DNA of 64,000 bases, taken from the NCBI GenBank assembly GCA_903845935.1, contig CAIMZI010000010.1:1-64000 (forward strand), read 5' to 3'. The position numbers and the translations under genes were made by a program. This document shows positions 62,753 through 64,000 of the stretch, piece after piece (positions within the stretch are counted from its first letter, which is position 1; every line of letters starts with the position of its first letter). The notes under the pieces are model-generated. The model saw only the letters and a program-made list of their open reading frames with translations. It searched no databases and had not been told where the DNA came from. This stretch comes from an uncultured beta proteobacterium (lineage in GTDB: Bacteria > Pseudomonadota > Gammaproteobacteria > Burkholderiales > Burkholderiaceae_C).

Positions 62753-63733
62753 CTATTGCCGCGCTACAGACTGCAATGGCCGTTTTTCCAGCGTCCATTT
62801 GTGCAAGGATCCATCATAGAGTTTCGTGTGTTTGTTTCCCAGCACCTCTGACATCACAAACCATGCGCTGGATGCCAGATGTCCGGTGTTGCAGTACGTA
62901 ATAGCTGGACCCTGAGGGTCTACGCCGCTGGCTATAAAAATATCGCGGTAAGTGGCTGTGGGAAGCATGCGGGCGGCATCCCCCCCGGCCGTCACAAACA
63001 GGTCGCTTGAGACATTCTGGGCGCCTGGAATGTGTCCAAAGCCGAACACGACGTCACGTTTGCTTAAGCCCAAATACTGTGAGGAATTGCGCGCGTCAAC
63101 CAATTGGGAAGACTTGTTAGCGATTGCTTTTTCAACGTCATCGGAAGTGGCCAACATGTCCATGCGCTCGGCCCTGCCGGTCCAGTTTCCTTCGGCTGCC
63201 TTGCTTGGACCGCTCACGACCTCACGCCCCTCGCTGATCCAAGCGCTGGTTCCGCCATTGACCAAAGTGATGTTGTCTTCACCAAAAACCTTGAACTGCC
63301 AATACAGCCGGGTTGCATCATTCAGATCGGTAGCGTCCTGGCCGGCCGGGACTATGACGATAGGCTTGCCATTTTGCACGCCCCAGCTACGCGCCATTTT
63401 TTCAAAATCAGCGCGCTCGGGCAACATGAATTTGACCTTGAGTCCGCCAATGGTTCGCTCCACACGGATCGTTTTTAGGTCGACTGAAACGGCATCGGCA
63501 ATATGACCACCAAGCTCAACCAGTACCTTCTTCCCGGTCTTTTTGTCGGTTTCAAACTGCGGAGTGCCTGCAAAAGACTTGGCGTCGGGTCGAATGTCCA
63601 ACACCGTCACATCGGCCTTGTTTTTGGACAGCCACTCGCCGTCCACTACCGAGCTGGGTACCTGCAATGCCGCTGCCCACTGTGACAGCGCCACTAAGGC
63701 GCTGGCTGCCATCCACTTCGTCGCTAATTTCAT
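62753..63733 (-). CDS. exported two-domain rhodanese (thiosulfate sulfurtransferase-like)
   Basis: A 326-residue periplasmic protein. The ATG at 63733 has AAGGAG upstream and overlaps the previous stop by four bases. The signal peptide ends AAA near residue 22. Two rhodanese domains follow: an N-terminal one (VLDIRPDAK, without a catalytic Cys in the expected loop) and a C-terminal one with the active-site loop TYCNTGHLASSAW. Substrates may be thiosulfate or polysulfide, fitting the sox/sqr content of the region. It is followed 21 bases later by the FNR-type gene on the same strand. Confidence 0.9.
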   Translation of the reverse strand: MKLATKWMAASALVALSQWAAALQVPSSVVDGEWLSKNKADVTVLDIRPDAKSFAGTPQFETDKKTGKKVLVELGGHIADAVSVDLKTIRVERTIGGLKVKFMLPERADFEKMARSWGVQNGKPIVIVPAGQDATDLNDATRLYWQFKVFGEDNITLVNGGTSAWISEGREVVSGPSKAAEGNWTGRAERMDMLATSDDVEKAIANKSSQLVDARNSSQYLGLSKRDVVFGFGHIPGAQNVSSDLFVTAGGDAARMLPTATYRDIFIASGVDPQGPAITYCNTGHLASSAWFVMSEVLGNKHTKLYDGSLHKWTLEKRPLQSVARQ

Positions 63734-64000
63734 ACGGATCTCCTTGGGTTGTCGTAAGTGCACACCTGGCCACGCAACGCCACTGCGTCATCGGGCCAAG
63801 ATATGGGAAAAGAACTCCAGACTGCAATACTGCGGTCATTCATCGCCTGTGTGGGTGGGATTTGCCGCTGCTCACAATAGGTGCGCAGCGCCGTGTCACG
63901 GGCCAAGAGCATGTCTTGCAAGGGTTGCGCATAGCCGCGCACCAGGTCCGCTAACCAATTCGCCGCACCTGCCAAGGGGCCACGCACATCAAGCCTCAAG
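63730..64000 (-). CDS. C-terminal part of an unidentified protein (partial)
   Basis: A minus-strand frame open from the window edge to a TGA at 63732-63730 that overlaps the rhodanese ATG (ATGA). About 89 codons are visible, with typical codon use. Segments include NWLADLVRGYAQPLQDM and AVWSSFPISWPDD. The coupled overlap argues that it is a real gene in the rhodanese operon; the true start is outside the window. No family is recognised. Confidence 0.55.
   Translation of the reverse strand, partial: LRLDVRGPLAGAANWLADLVRGYAQPLQDMLLARDTALRTYCEQRQIPPTQAMNDRSIAVWSSFPISWPDDAVALRGQVCTYDNPRRSV

Overview
The window looks like a chromosomal segment of a betaproteobacterium of the Burkholderiales, most likely a Comamonadaceae/Rhodoferax-type facultative chemolithotroph or mixotroph. 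This is inferred from three things: the cbbYEFPTZ-A gene order next to a divergent cbbR, the complete sox cluster with soxCD, and the Burkholderiales-type porin remnant. No plasmid, phage, IS element, rRNA or CRISPR array was seen.

Layout. (1) 1-445: start of an unidentified gene, a terminator and tRNA-Gly(GCC). (2) 446-24505: a beta-1,3-glucan (laminarin-type) utilisation locus. It has surface lipoproteins with carbohydrate-binding-like modules, two outer-membrane barrels, exported GH16 and GH17 lipoproteins, and an exported GH81 gene broken by one in-frame TAG. A minus-strand operon encodes an ABC importer plus GH1, GH16 and two GH17 enzymes without signal peptides, and a GH30 gene lies beside it. 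A LacI-family regulator ends the region. Four perfect GAAAGCGCTTTC palindromes and one imperfect copy lie at the promoters, so the locus reads as one regulon. (3) 24555-27576: eutBC and a glutathione S-transferase. (4) 27660-30591: four adjacent broken genes (dadA, an M20 amidohydrolase, a porin and an MFS transporter). (5) 30648-42720: sulfur oxidation on the minus strand, in transcription order DUF302 lipoprotein, FadL-type barrel, small cytochrome c, soxR-like ArsR, soxCDYZAXB, DUF4395 membrane protein, TlpA/SoxW-like thioredoxin and sulfide:quinone oxidoreductase. (6) 42761-51283: Calvin-cycle operon cbbYEFPTZA with divergent cbbR. (7) 51302-56632: an MFP/RND/DUF2892/CsoR-like operon, then a truncated ccoG. 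(8) 56826-64000: a GlcG/HbpS-like protein, form II RuBisCO with its activase (cbbMQO), an FNR-type regulator with an incomplete cluster-ligand set, a two-domain rhodanese and the end of another gene.

Taken together, the segment puts electron-donor oxidation (Sox, SQR) beside CO2 fixation with a form II RuBisCO, which suits low-O2/high-CO2 conditions. It also carries a dedicated pathway for algal-type storage glucan, suggesting mixotrophy. FNR-like boxes before the DUF302-FadL-cytochrome genes and before the ccoG remnant suggest oxygen-linked control. The parts least explained by known systems are the LacI-linked two-lipoprotein/one-barrel glucan-capture cassette, the FadL/DUF302/cytochrome module before sox, and the RND/DUF2892/CsoR-like operon.
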